Position numbers and translations under genes: made by a program
The notes under the pieces: model-generated
The model's database searches: none
Seen by the model: the letters and a program-made list of their open reading frames with translations, nothing else
What the model was told of the DNA's origin: nothing
In this document: piece by piece, positions 17,782 through 26,814 of the stretch
Layout of the letters: every line of letters begins with the position of its first letter
Position numbering within the stretch: position 1 is the stretch's first letter
From: Candidatus Nealsoniibacteriota bacterium
GTDB taxonomy: Bacteria; Patescibacteriota; Minisyncoccia; Minisyncoccales; GWA2-46-15
NCBI GenBank assembly: GCA_016207115.1
Contig: JACQQI010000024.1
Coordinates: 1 to 34,360, forward strand
DNA: 34,360 nucleotides
Direction of reading: 5' to 3'

Positions 17782-18858
17782 TTAGCGGGTAAAAGGATTC
17801 TTGGCGCCCACGACCTGGAAGTGAACATGGCAACCCGTCGACAAACCGGCGCCAGCCATACCCCTCCCGCCGCCCATGTAAGCGATGATTTGTCCTTGAG
17901 AAACCTCGTCGCCCGGATCGACAATCGCGCTCAAAAGATGACCGTAGAAAGTCACCACGCCGTTGGGGTGCAGAATGGTGATGTGGTTGCCGGCGCCGCC
18001 AAAAGCCCAGCGAGACGTGGAGGTCGTCAGTTTCACTTTTTGAACCCGGCCCGCGGCCGCCGCATAGATAGGCTCGCCGCACTGACCGCGACTAAAATCA
18101 ATGGCGTTGTACCAGTGCAAGCCTTGGGTGACCCGGCAAGGGGCGCCGATGGGACAAATGAAATAGCCGGCGGTCAAGGGTGCCCAGGTTGAGGTCGGTT
18201 TCTTGATGGCTGGAGATGGCAGAAGGCCATGCGGAACGATGACGATGTCGCCGGCAAAAACCTCATTCTCGTTGGTCAGTTCGTTAAAAGCGATGGTTTC
18301 GTTAAGATTCCCCTTGTATTTTTTGACGATGTCGCTCAGGGTGTCGCCCGGGCCAACGACGTACATGACACCCGAAACGGGCAGGATGACCAGTTTTTTA
18401 CCCGCCGAAATTACCGAGTTCTTGTTTAAGTTATTGGCCCAGAGAACCGTTTCTAGAGAAATATTGAACTGTTGGGCAATAGATGAAAGAGTGTCGTTTT
18501 CGGCCACCGTATATTCGATCACGCCACCTCTGCGGCCCTCTAGCTCTTCTTCGGTGCCCGAAAGAGTGGCCAAAACCTGAGGCTTGACGATGCCCGTCGG
18601 CAAAACGGCCTTTAAGCTGTTTTTCTGAATCAGGTAGAAATCCGGCAGCTGGAGAATGCCGGCGGAAGGACCCAGAGCTAAGTAATGGCTGGAATTGTTT
18701 TGAGAAGAAGGTTGGGTCAGGCCGGCCGAAAAGACCGCTTGGCCTACCGGTTCGGGTAAAAACAGTGTTAAAACGAGCAAAAACGCGGCCAGACCCCCTA
18801 AATAAAGCAAGGGGTCCTGACCGGATCCCTGAAATCGATGGATCATTTTTTTCCCCAA
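17782..18858 (-). CDS. Membrane-anchored M23 (LytM-like) peptidase with two LysM domains
   Basis: Two LysM motifs (YTVAENDTLSSIAQQFNISLETVLWANNL; YVVGPGDTLSDIVKKYKGNLNETIAFN) and M23 core (AIDFSRGQCGEPIYAAAAGRV...FYGHL...GCHVHFQV). Confidence 0.9.
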   Translation of the reverse strand: MGKKMIHRFQGSGQDPLLYLGGLAAFLLVLTLFLPEPVGQAVFSAGLTQPSSQNNSSHYLALGPSAGILQLPDFYLIQKNSLKAVLPTGIVKPQVLATLSGTEEELEGRRGGVIEYTVAENDTLSSIAQQFNISLETVLWANNLNKNSVISAGKKLVILPVSGVMYVVGPGDTLSDIVKKYKGNLNETIAFNELTNENEVFAGDIVIVPHGLLPSPAIKKPTSTWAPLTAGYFICPIGAPCRVTQGLHWYNAIDFSRGQCGEPIYAAAAGRVQKVKLTTSTSRWAFGGAGNHITILHPNGVVTFYGHLLSAIVDPGDEVSQGQIIAYMGGGRGMAGAGLSTGCHVHFQVVGAKNPFTR

Positions 18859-18930
18859 TCTTCTAAAATTAGGGATTTTACGGAAAAAAGAAGGGATAAT
18901 ACCGTCTCCTTTACGTAACTAAAGGATACC

Positions 18931-19755
18931 ATGAGAAAATCACCCGGTCAAGGGCAGTCGAGCTTCAGGCCCCAGAAAGGGCTGGGACAGAACTTTCTTC
19001 GGCAGAAAGGCGTTTTAAACCAGATGGTGGTGGTGGCGGAGATCAATAGCCAGGATCTGGTTTTAGAAATCGGGCCAGGCCTGGGCAGCCTGACCCAGGC
19101 GCTGGCCCAAAAGGCGAGGCGGGTGGTCGCCATAGAAAAGGATGGGCGACTCATCCCAATCCTTTCGGAGACCCTGCAAGGTCTGGGCAACGTCGAGATT
19201 ATTCTCGGCGATGCCCTCAAGCTAAACTGGTCGCCTTCAATGTCTAGGGGTCAAAGATACAAGCTCGTCGCCAACCTGCCCTATTATATTACTCAACCAA
19301 TCATCCGGCGGTTCCTCGAAGCCGAAAATCCGCCCGAACTGATGGTCTTGCTGCTGCAGAAGGAGGTGGCTCAGAGAATCTGCGCCCGACCCGGGGAAAT
19401 GAGTCTTCTGGCGGCCTCGGTCCAGTTTTATGCCGAGGCCAAAATCGTCGACTACGTTTCCAAGCGGGTTTTCTGGCCTAAACCAAAAGTTGACGGCGCC
19501 ATCATCAAAATTATAGCCCGCTGCCCCAAGCCGAAAGCCGACGGGGAAATCTTTTTTAAAATCGTTCGGGCCGGCTTCTCCCAACCGCGGAAGCAATTAT
19601 TGAGCAATCTGAGCCGAAAACTCGATCTGCCCCGCGGGACGGTCGAGGCCTGGCTAGCCGAGAATCGGATCTCGGCCCGACAGAGGCCGGCGGACCTCTC
19701 TCTTTCCGATTGGCTGGCCCTGGCCAAGACCTTACCCCAGCCTTTGTTTTCTTGA
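18931..19755 (+). CDS. rsmA: 16S rRNA (adenine1518/1519-N6)-dimethyltransferase
   Basis: QKGLGQNFLRQKGVLNQM...DLVLEIGPGLGSLTQALAQKARRVVAIEKD...LVANLPYYITQPIIRRFLE. Confidence 0.95.
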   Translation: MRKSPGQGQSSFRPQKGLGQNFLRQKGVLNQMVVVAEINSQDLVLEIGPGLGSLTQALAQKARRVVAIEKDGRLIPILSETLQGLGNVEIILGDALKLNWSPSMSRGQRYKLVANLPYYITQPIIRRFLEAENPPELMVLLLQKEVAQRICARPGEMSLLAASVQFYAEAKIVDYVSKRVFWPKPKVDGAIIKIIARCPKPKADGEIFFKIVRAGFSQPRKQLLSNLSRKLDLPRGTVEAWLAENRISARQRPADLSLSDWLALAKTLPQPLFS

Positions 19756-19773
19756 CTCAAGACTTGTGGTAGA

Positions 19774-19815
19774 ATAAGCGAAGCTTAGCCTTTTTACTTT
19801 GTAAAAAGGTAAAAT
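19774..19815 (+). repeat. CTTAGCC-hairpin repeat upstream of the VirB6-like gene
   Basis: ATAAGCGAAGCTTAGCCTTTTTACTTTGTAAAAAGGTAAAAT; arms CCTTTTTAC/GTAAAAAGG. Confidence 0.8.
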
Positions 19816-19824
19816 AACAAAAAT

Positions 19825-22086
19825 ATGGTTGGAGCTAATCTCAAAAACTTCCCTCGGTGGGTCAAAATTTCTCTGCTCGTTTTGGTTTTCGTCGGCCTGA
19901 GCCTGCCCCTCTATCAGGCCCGGGCTTTCTTGGGTCCGCTGGCCGGATTGATCGCCGCCAACATTTTCGCCTTTGCCCTTCAACTCGTCGTCATCATCAC
20001 CTGGCTGATTTTGCTCGTCTGCTACGCCATTCTCATCTGGGTTTTGAGTCCGGCTTTCATCACTCTGCCCTACACTTCGGGCGGCATCGTCGACATTGGC
20101 TGGCCGATCACCCGCGACCTGGCCAACATGGGTTTTGTCTTCGCCCTCTTGGTCATCGGCGTGGCCACGGCTCTGCGCTATCCGCGGGACGAAGGCTACA
20201 AAGTGAAAAAGGCTCTGCCGAGCCTGATCGGCATCATCCTCCTGGTCAATTTTACCCCGGTCATCACCGGCGTCATCATGGACGCGGCCAACATCGTCAT
20301 GGTCTTTTTCATCCAGGAGGTTTCTGGCTTCCAGTCTTTGATCACCATTCTGGGAAATCAATTCAGCGCCGTGGTTTCTTCTTTCACCAACCTTCAAGGA
20401 ATTCTCACCGGCCAGATCGCCCTGATTGCCCGCAGCCTGGTCCTGATTGGCTTCAATCTGATGACGGCTATGTTCTTACTGCTTTTCGCCGTCATTTTCA
20501 TCATGCGCTACGTGGCCATTTGGATGCTCGTCATCCTCTCGCCCCTGGCCTTCTTTGCCTACGTTCTGCCCGGGACGAGGAAATATTTTACGGCTTGGTG
20601 GAGTCAGTTTCTCCAGTGGGCTTTTGTCGGCGTCACGGCCGCCTTTTTCTTGTACTTGGCCGAGCAGTTGCTCGTGACCATGTCGACGACACCCTTCATC
20701 GCCGCTCCCACCCCGCCGATCGGCATTCTCCAGCCATTGACCGACATTTTTAATACCGTCATGGTCTACGCCGTCATCGAAGCTTTCCTCGCCTTTGGTT
20801 TTTTTGCTTCCTTGTCGAGCGGAGCCGTGGGCGCCGGCGCCGTCATTTCCACGGGCAAGCAATGGTCCACGGCCGCGGCCAAATCTGTGGGCAGCTGGGC
20901 CGGTAAGACCGGTAAGGGCTATGCCCGCAAGGCGCTGGAAGAAAGCGGCATCGCCAAAGGCGCCATGGACATTGCTCAAAGGATGGCGACCATGAAAACG
21001 CCGGGCACGGGCGTGCCGGGCGTCAAGGGCACCTTGCAGCGAGCGGCCGGCGGCGTTTTCGCCGAAGGCATCCGCGTGGTTGGCCGGGGCGGAATGACCT
21101 TCCTCGAATCGGGGCGCAAAGAGGTTGGCGAGGCCGAAGGCGAAGTCGAAAAGGCTTCGGTGGACATGGTCATTTCTAAATTCAGATCGGCCGCCGAATG
21201 GTCAAAGAAAGTCGGTTATCTCAATCGCTTGATCAAAAAGGGAGACCTGGGCGACGCCCTGAAGAAGGGCCTGACCGAAGGGGAGATTAATCAGGCCTTG
21301 GTCCACGCTCAGCGATATGACTCTCACCAGGAGATTCTCAACGCCATGCCTCATCTGCCCGAAGCTCAACAGATTATTAGAAGAGACGCGGCCGTACCTC
21401 GCGTCGCGGCGGCGGCCGCGGCTCTGGCTATTTCTCCTTCGGCCGTCACTCCCGCCCAAATGGCCGCCGTCACTCCCGCCCAAATAGCGGCCGTAACTCC
21501 GGTCCAGGCGGCAACGGCGAGAAGGTCTCTCACCACAACTCAAATTGGAGGAGTTACTCCGGCTCAACTGGGTGACGCTTATAGAGATAATGTTTTCAGA
21601 AAAATGAAGCCGGAGCGAGCCGGCCAGGTCAGTTCTAATATTTTTACTGATCCGATGCTTTCCGAAGCGGCGATCCGCGGGTGGGACGGAAGACACGTTG
21701 GGAAATTTGTCGAAACACAGGGACAAGCAGCCATGCAATCAATTGAAGATACAATTGACAGATTAACTCCGCCGACACCGGTGAATGTCGGACACGTAAG
21801 GGCGGCGGCGGCGGCGTTAGCAACTGGAGCAAGAACCCCGATTGAAATTGTCGCAGTAACGCCAGCAGACATCAGTAAAATAACGCCAGATCAAATCACA
21901 GCCATGATCCCTTCTTTAACCCCCGCTCAAATAGCGGCTGTAAACCTAAATCAGGTGGCAGCCTTAACTCCCGATCAATTATCAAGATCCATAGACAGAA
22001 AATTGTGGTTAGAAACCAACAATCCGCGATTGCGACAATATCTTCAGTCTTCAGTCGCAAGAACCCTAGGATTTACTACCGTCTAA
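19825..22086 (+). CDS. VirB6/TrbL-like T4SS polytopic membrane protein with long repeat-containing C-terminal tail
   Basis: Multiple TM segments including FAVIFIMRYVAIWMLVILSPLAFFAYVLPGTRKYFTAWWSQFLQWAFVGVTAAFFLYL; then soluble tail with VTPAQIAA octads. Confidence 0.8.
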   Translation: MVGANLKNFPRWVKISLLVLVFVGLSLPLYQARAFLGPLAGLIAANIFAFALQLVVIITWLILLVCYAILIWVLSPAFITLPYTSGGIVDIGWPITRDLANMGFVFALLVIGVATALRYPRDEGYKVKKALPSLIGIILLVNFTPVITGVIMDAANIVMVFFIQEVSGFQSLITILGNQFSAVVSSFTNLQGILTGQIALIARSLVLIGFNLMTAMFLLLFAVIFIMRYVAIWMLVILSPLAFFAYVLPGTRKYFTAWWSQFLQWAFVGVTAAFFLYLAEQLLVTMSTTPFIAAPTPPIGILQPLTDIFNTVMVYAVIEAFLAFGFFASLSSGAVGAGAVISTGKQWSTAAAKSVGSWAGKTGKGYARKALEESGIAKGAMDIAQRMATMKTPGTGVPGVKGTLQRAAGGVFAEGIRVVGRGGMTFLESGRKEVGEAEGEVEKASVDMVISKFRSAAEWSKKVGYLNRLIKKGDLGDALKKGLTEGEINQALVHAQRYDSHQEILNAMPHLPEAQQIIRRDAAVPRVAAAAAALAISPSAVTPAQMAAVTPAQIAAVTPVQAATARRSLTTTQIGGVTPAQLGDAYRDNVFRKMKPERAGQVSSNIFTDPMLSEAAIRGWDGRHVGKFVETQGQAAMQSIEDTIDRLTPPTPVNVGHVRAAAAALATGARTPIEIVAVTPADISKITPDQITAMIPSLTPAQIAAVNLNQVAALTPDQLSRSIDRKLWLETNNPRLRQYLQSSVARTLGFTTV

Positions 22087-22125
22087 AAGATTTTTCCTCC
22101 TTAGTTTCTAATTTATCTTTTGTGC

Positions 22126-22155
22126 AAAAACCGGCTGGGCTTCCAGTCGGTTTTT
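22126..22155. terminator. Bidirectional intrinsic terminator
   Basis: AAAAACCGGCTGG-GCTT-CCAGTCGGTTTTT, 13-bp stem (one G:T), A/T tracts both sides; between the convergent VirB6-like gene and the 84-aa ORF. Confidence 0.85.
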
Positions 22156-22193
22156 GGTTTGGTTCAATGGCGACGGTAGTCGCGCCAAGCACA

Positions 22194-22448
22194 TCAACGC
22201 TTAGGCCGATAGTCGTTGAGGTTGACGAGATCACTGACGCGCGCTTCCTCGAGAAGCCACTCTAGTGCTGCACTAGCGGCCACTAGCGTCGGGTATTCGC
22301 CTAGTATGACCCAGTCCGTGGCTGTTATCTGAGCGGTGATACCGCAGCGACCACCAGGCTCATTAACTTCGAACGTCTGGATCGTCAGAGCGCTTCCGAG
22401 ATTGAGGAGAACGCCTCGCTGTGTGCGGACAAACGTAGTCATGGTCAT
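22194..22448 (-). CDS. 84-aa hypothetical protein (cassette gene 2)
   Basis: ORF with strong SD (GAAAGGAGGAATGACCATG); GEYPTLVAASAALEWLLEEA segment. Confidence 0.7.
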   Translation of the reverse strand: MTMTTFVRTQRGVLLNLGSALTIQTFEVNEPGGRCGITAQITATDWVILGEYPTLVAASAALEWLLEEARVSDLVNLNDYRPKR

Positions 22449-22457
22449 TCCTCCTTT

Positions 22458-23315
22458 CTACGGGGTGGTTTTTCCGCCCGGGCTGATGCCCAAGAGGCCC
22501 AGAGCCGAAATGAACTGGTCAAACCCAGTAGCGCCGTAGACGAGGCGCTTGGACTCGACCGCCTGGAGGAACTTCCAGAGATCCACCGCCAGATTCTTGG
22601 CCTCATCTGGCGTGTACTGGCCAGTCGCTTCCAGTTGTTTTCTCAGCTCATCCACCGTGCCGAAAATGGTAATCGCGCGCTTGGCCGCATCGATCACCGC
22701 GGCATCCTTGGCTTTCTGGGCTTGCAGGGGCAGTTGACGCGCCGCGATGACGTCGGGCGGCAGGTCAACGTCTTCGAGGGGAGCGCGTTTCAGCTCCAAG
22801 CCCTTTTCGGCGAGGAGCGCCACGAGGTCAGCGAGGGCCTGCGGCGAAATCTGGACGGGGAGCTGGGTCAGGAGATCTCCGCGCATCGCCAGGGCCTGGT
22901 CGATTGTCTTGCCATGGAACAAGGGACGGAGAGCGTTTTCGATCATGCTCTCGGCCCACGGCTCCAGATTGGCAACCGTGTAGACCGATCGCCAGACGTC
23001 GGCAGGATTGTCTCTGACGACAATATAAGCTGTCGCCTCGACACTCGAGGTGCCATCTTGAAAATCAATCTTTTCTCCCTTGAAGAGGGGGAGAGATCGT
23101 TCCAGGATCGACACCTTCTTGCCATCGCTGACTCTTTCCAGCCAGTGCAAGACGAACGTCGGCCCTGGTCCCCGGACGCCGACATAGCGACCCAGGCGCT
23201 CGACCACCCAGCGCTCCTGTTGGGGGATCTGCTGGAAGCTATTCCAGAGGTACCAAAGCCCGAAGATGAAAAGCCCGACCGCTACCACCAAGACGAACAG
23301 TAAAGCTGCGAACAT
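22458..23315 (-). CDS. SPFH/band-7 domain membrane protein
   Basis: N-terminal TM then FQQIPQQERWVVERLGRYVGVRGPGPTFVLHWLERV...SVEATAYIVVRDNPADVWRSVYTVANLEPWAESMIENALR; strong SD AAGGAGG before ATG. Confidence 0.85.
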   Translation of the reverse strand: MFAALLFVLVVAVGLFIFGLWYLWNSFQQIPQQERWVVERLGRYVGVRGPGPTFVLHWLERVSDGKKVSILERSLPLFKGEKIDFQDGTSSVEATAYIVVRDNPADVWRSVYTVANLEPWAESMIENALRPLFHGKTIDQALAMRGDLLTQLPVQISPQALADLVALLAEKGLELKRAPLEDVDLPPDVIAARQLPLQAQKAKDAAVIDAAKRAITIFGTVDELRKQLEATGQYTPDEAKNLAVDLWKFLQAVESKRLVYGATGFDQFISALGLLGISPGGKTTP

Positions 23316-23390
23316 GTGTGCCTCCTTATCCTTATTGAGTTGACAAGTTGCTTGATTCCGATTGAAGAGAACGCCTCCTCATTGTCCCAA

Positions 23391-23419
23391 ATAATAACAG
23401 GTTTTCTCGTATTTGTCAA
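23391..23419 (-). promoter_or_regulatory. Sigma70-type promoter for the SPFH cassette
   Basis: Minus strand TTGACA - 17 bp - TATTAT, about 75 bp upstream of the SPFH start codon. Confidence 0.75.
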
Positions 23420-23453
23420 GATCAATGTTTTGGCTTGTGATTGAGTTTCGTGA

Positions 23454-23459
23454 TATAAT
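23454..23459 (+). promoter_or_regulatory. Candidate -10 element for the downstream T4SS-like operon
   Basis: Perfect TATAAT 31 bp before ATG at 23491; -35 is weak. Confidence 0.45.
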
Positions 23460-23490
23460 TAACGAAGTTAACTACTCCAACAACAAAACC

Positions 23491-23937
23491 ATGGCTGACT
23501 ATACCAAAGAGCAATTGTGGAAACTATACGAAAAACTGCCTTCCGATCTGAAGGAAGCGATTTTCTCCGCCGACAACGCCGATCATATCGCGGACATCTG
23601 CCGCCGCAACTCTTTGCCGACAGAATTGAACTCATCCCTGGCTAAAATTGCCGGCGATGTCCTGATGGGTCTTTTGCTGCCGGGAGATTTCCAAGGGACA
23701 ATCGAGAAAGAATTAAAGTTAGAAAAATCCCTGGCCAAGAAAGTCGGCCAAGAAGTCAACCGTCTGATCTTTTTCCCGGTCAAAGACAGTCTGAATCTGC
23801 TCAACAAGATTGAGGCTGGAGCAGAAGAAACGACGACAACCAAGGCGGCTCCGGCGAGGGCAGTAGAAGAGCCGGTGCCCGCGCCCAAAAAAGAAAGAAT
23901 ATCAAAAGCCGATACCTATCGCGAACCAATTGAATAA
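23491..23937 (+). CDS. Hypothetical protein in T4SS-like locus (149 aa)
   Basis: MADYTKEQLWKLYEKLPSDLKEAIFSADNADHIADIC...; ORF-track start at 23413 reads through the promoter region, so MADYTKEQ is preferred. Confidence 0.7.
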   Translation: MADYTKEQLWKLYEKLPSDLKEAIFSADNADHIADICRRNSLPTELNSSLAKIAGDVLMGLLLPGDFQGTIEKELKLEKSLAKKVGQEVNRLIFFPVKDSLNLLNKIEAGAEETTTTKAAPARAVEEPVPAPKKERISKADTYREPIE

Positions 23938-23943
23938 AGCTTT

Positions 23944-24372
23944 ATGCGTTTTCAGGTGCCCCAATTCATCGAAAGAGAGACGCGGGTGGCCGGCCCGATC
24001 ACCTTCCGGCAGTTTATCATGCTGGGGATAATGGGCGCCCTGATCGTCCTGCTCTATTTCGCCCTGGTCAAAATCAGTTTCATGGCCTTTATCTTTGTCA
24101 GTACTATCATTTTTGTCGCCACTTTTGCTCTGGCCTTTCTCCGAGTCGGAGGCCGACCGCTGCCCACCGTTCTGGGTAACTTTGTCGGGTTCTTCGTCTC
24201 GCCCAAGGTCTATCTTTGGAAAAAGAAGGAGCTTTCCCCCCGGATCATCTGGAAGAAGGTTGAAGAAAGCGGCCCGGGTCCGGTCCGGCCCAAACAGATC
24301 GTGCCGGAGCTAAAAATGATGGAGAAAAGTCATTTGAGACAGATGTCCACTAACATCGAGACGAAGAGGTAA
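23944..24372 (+). CDS. PrgI-family (VirB3-like) T4SS membrane protein
   Basis: MRFQVPQFIERETRVAGPITFRQFIMLGIMGALIVLLYF...LPTVLGNFVGFFVSPKVYLWKK; immediately upstream of VirB4-like genes. Confidence 0.8.
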   Translation: MRFQVPQFIERETRVAGPITFRQFIMLGIMGALIVLLYFALVKISFMAFIFVSTIIFVATFALAFLRVGGRPLPTVLGNFVGFFVSPKVYLWKKKELSPRIIWKKVEESGPGPVRPKQIVPELKMMEKSHLRQMSTNIETKR

Positions 24373-24373
24373 T

Positions 24374-25021
24374 ATGCCCAAATCTTCGGCACAAGATTTT
24401 CTCGAGATCGAACAGATCCGTGAGGGGATGATCGTTTTGAAAAGCAAGGGATTGAGAGGCATCATGATGACCTCTTCTTTGAATTTCGCCTTGAAATCAG
24501 AGGAGGAGCAGCAGGCCATCATCTATCAGTTTCAGAGTTTTTTGAATTCTCTGGATTTTTCGATTCAGATCATCGTTCAGTCAAGAAAATTAAACATCAC
24601 CAGCTATCTAGAGAAAATTGAGCAACTGGAGAACGCTCAGACCGTTGAGCTGCTCAAGATGCAAACGGCCAGCTATCACGACTTCATCAAAACCCTGATC
24701 GAGGGCGGCACGATCATGACCAAAACTTTCTTCATCGTCGTACCCTATACCATTCTGGAATCCGAGGGAGCCATGGGATCGGAAAGCGTTCTCAAAATGC
24801 CCAAGATTCCCAATCTGACCGAAGAGCAATTCCAGCGCTGTAAGTCTCAGCTCTGGCAGAGGATGGAATTCCTGGCCCTGGGCTTAAAAAGAATGGGGTT
24901 GCAGGCGATGCCCCTTTCCACCCCGGAATTGATTGAATTCTTTTGGGCCCTGCATCATCCCAAGGAGGCCGAAATCGGTTACTATCCCGAGATTCCGCCC
25001 GAGTTAACCCAAGACCGCTAG
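24374..25021 (+). CDS. TraC/VirB4 N-terminal-domain-like protein
   Basis: FLEIEQIREGMIVLKSKGLRGIMMTSSLNFALKSEEEQQAIIYQFQSFLNSLDFSIQIIVQSRKLNI; typical VirB4/TraC N-terminal domain as its own ORF. Confidence 0.75.
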   Translation: MPKSSAQDFLEIEQIREGMIVLKSKGLRGIMMTSSLNFALKSEEEQQAIIYQFQSFLNSLDFSIQIIVQSRKLNITSYLEKIEQLENAQTVELLKMQTASYHDFIKTLIEGGTIMTKTFFIVVPYTILESEGAMGSESVLKMPKIPNLTEEQFQRCKSQLWQRMEFLALGLKRMGLQAMPLSTPELIEFFWALHHPKEAEIGYYPEIPPELTQDR

Positions 25022-25022
25022 A

Positions 25023-26813
25023 ATGAAAATCCCATTTTTCGGAAAAAGAGAGAGAGAACTGCCGGAAAAAATCTTTGAGGCCGAAACTCTCGACGTCCGA
25101 GATTTTATCGCTCCTTCGTCGATTGAGATCCAGCAGAACTTTTTGAAGGTCGGGGAGAAGCTGGCCAAGTCGTTTTTCGTTTTTTCCTACCCCCGCTATC
25201 TGATGACCGGCTGGTTCTCGCCGGTCATCAATCTGGAAACGCCGATGGACATTTCCTTCTTCATCCACCCGATCGACACCGGCCTGATCTTGAAACAGTT
25301 GAGAAAGCGGGTGACCGAGATCCAGGCAGAATTGATGGAACGCGAAGAAAAAGGTTTGATTAGAGATCCGGTTCTGGAAACCGGCTTCCGCGACTTAGAA
25401 TCCCTCCGCGACGGGTTGCAAACCGCCCAGGAAAAGATCTTTCGCTTTGGACTCTACATCACCATCTACGCCGACTCGGACAAGCAACTGAGAGACACGG
25501 AACTGACTCTCCGCTCCATCATGGAAGGGCGGCTGATCTACGTCAAACCCGCCTTTTTCCAGCAAAAACAGGGCTTCGTTTCTTCTTCTCCCTACGGCCT
25601 GGACCTGATCGAGGTGCACACGCCGATGAACACCAGCCCCTTGTCGAGTGTTTTCCCTTTCATCTCCTTTGATCTGAGTTCCAACGAGGGCGTGCTCTAC
25701 GGCATCAACCGGCACAATAATTCTTTAATTCTCTTCGACCGATTCTCTCTGGAAAATGCCAATCTCTTGGTCTTCGCCAAATCCGGCGCCGGTAAATCGT
25801 ATTTCTGCAAACTGGAAATCTTGCGCTCTCTCATGGCCGGAGTCGACGTCATCGTCATCGATCCGGAAAATGAATACAAGTTCCTGGCCGATTCGGTCGG
25901 CGGATCATTCTTCAACATCTCTCTCGGATCAGAAAACCACATCAATCCTTTTGAGCTGCCTCTGCCTCGGGAAGACGAAAAGCCCGAAGACGTCCTGAGG
26001 TCCAATGTCATCAACTTGGTGGGCCTACTCAGAATCATGCTCGGCGGGCTGACGCCGGAAGAAGACGCCATCATGGATCGCGCCCTGACCGAGACCTACG
26101 CCGCCAAAGACATTCGGCCGCAAACCGATCCGGAGAAATGGCTGGGGAACATCCCCCTGATGTCTGACTTGGAAGAGATTCTACAGACCATGGAAGGAGC
26201 CGATTCCTTGGTCCGCCGCTTACGCAAATTCACCCAAGGTACCTTCGCCAATTTCTTCAACCAACCCAGCAATATTTCTCTGGACAAAAACATGGTCGTT
26301 TTCGGCATCCGGGACATGGAAGACGAGCTGCGACCTATGGCCATGTACGTTGTTATGAGATACATCTGGAATAAAATTCGGTCCGAGCTCAAAAAGAGAA
26401 TGCTCTTGGTGGACGAAGCCTGGTGGATGATGCAGTCCAGCGACGGCGCCTCCTTTCTTTTCGGCGTGGCTAAAAGAGCCCGAAAATACTGGCTGGGCGT
26501 CACGACCATCACCCAAGACGTCGGCGACTTCCTGAAATCAGATTATGGCCTGCCCATCGTCGCCAACTCTTCCCTGCAGCTTTTGCTCAAACAGAGTCCG
26601 GCCGTGCTCGATCAAATCAAGAAGACTTTCAATCTGACCGAGGAAGAAAAAATGCTGTTGCTCGAGGCGGGGATCGGCGAAGGCGTTTTTATCGCCGGCC
26701 AAAAACACGTGGCCATCCGCGTCGTCGCTTCCTACGCCGAAGACCAGATCATCACCACCTCTCCCGAAGAGGTTCTCAAAATTAAAAAAGCGCGCCAGGA
26801 GGCCGCTGAGTAA
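25023..26813 (+). CDS. VirB4-like T4SS ATPase
   Basis: Walker A NLLVFAKSGAGKSYFCKLEILRS, Walker B-like MLLVDEAWWMMQ, IDPENEYKFLAD. Confidence 0.92.
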   Translation: MKIPFFGKRERELPEKIFEAETLDVRDFIAPSSIEIQQNFLKVGEKLAKSFFVFSYPRYLMTGWFSPVINLETPMDISFFIHPIDTGLILKQLRKRVTEIQAELMEREEKGLIRDPVLETGFRDLESLRDGLQTAQEKIFRFGLYITIYADSDKQLRDTELTLRSIMEGRLIYVKPAFFQQKQGFVSSSPYGLDLIEVHTPMNTSPLSSVFPFISFDLSSNEGVLYGINRHNNSLILFDRFSLENANLLVFAKSGAGKSYFCKLEILRSLMAGVDVIVIDPENEYKFLADSVGGSFFNISLGSENHINPFELPLPREDEKPEDVLRSNVINLVGLLRIMLGGLTPEEDAIMDRALTETYAAKDIRPQTDPEKWLGNIPLMSDLEEILQTMEGADSLVRRLRKFTQGTFANFFNQPSNISLDKNMVVFGIRDMEDELRPMAMYVVMRYIWNKIRSELKKRMLLVDEAWWMMQSSDGASFLFGVAKRARKYWLGVTTITQDVGDFLKSDYGLPIVANSSLQLLLKQSPAVLDQIKKTFNLTEEEKMLLLEAGIGEGVFIAGQKHVAIRVVASYAEDQIITTSPEEVLKIKKARQEAAE

Positions 26814-26814
26814 T

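Noticed and set aside
19732-20397. 221-aa antisense ORF rich in Asp/Glu/Gln (and the similar 20476-20979 ORF)
   Set aside because: Shadow ORFs opposite the VirB6-like gene; composition reflects the complement of hydrophobic codons.
19857-20753. 298-aa plus-strand ORF rich in His/Arg/Gly/Pro
   Set aside because: Overlaps the VirB6-like gene in another frame; shadow ORF of a GC-rich membrane protein.
21400-21430. GCG/GCC-rich run as a possible Z-DNA or regulatory element
   Set aside because: It encodes the Ala run (VAAAAAALA) of the VirB6-like tail; coding explains it.
22635-23303. 222-aa plus-strand ORF opposite the SPFH gene
   Set aside because: Minus-strand SPFH reading has SD, promoter, TM and domain motifs; the plus-strand frame lacks these.
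23332-23382. Possible 16-aa leader peptide (MRRRSLQSESSNLSTQ) upstream of the SPFH gene
   Set aside because: Too short to support; no SD and no attenuator-like structure seen.
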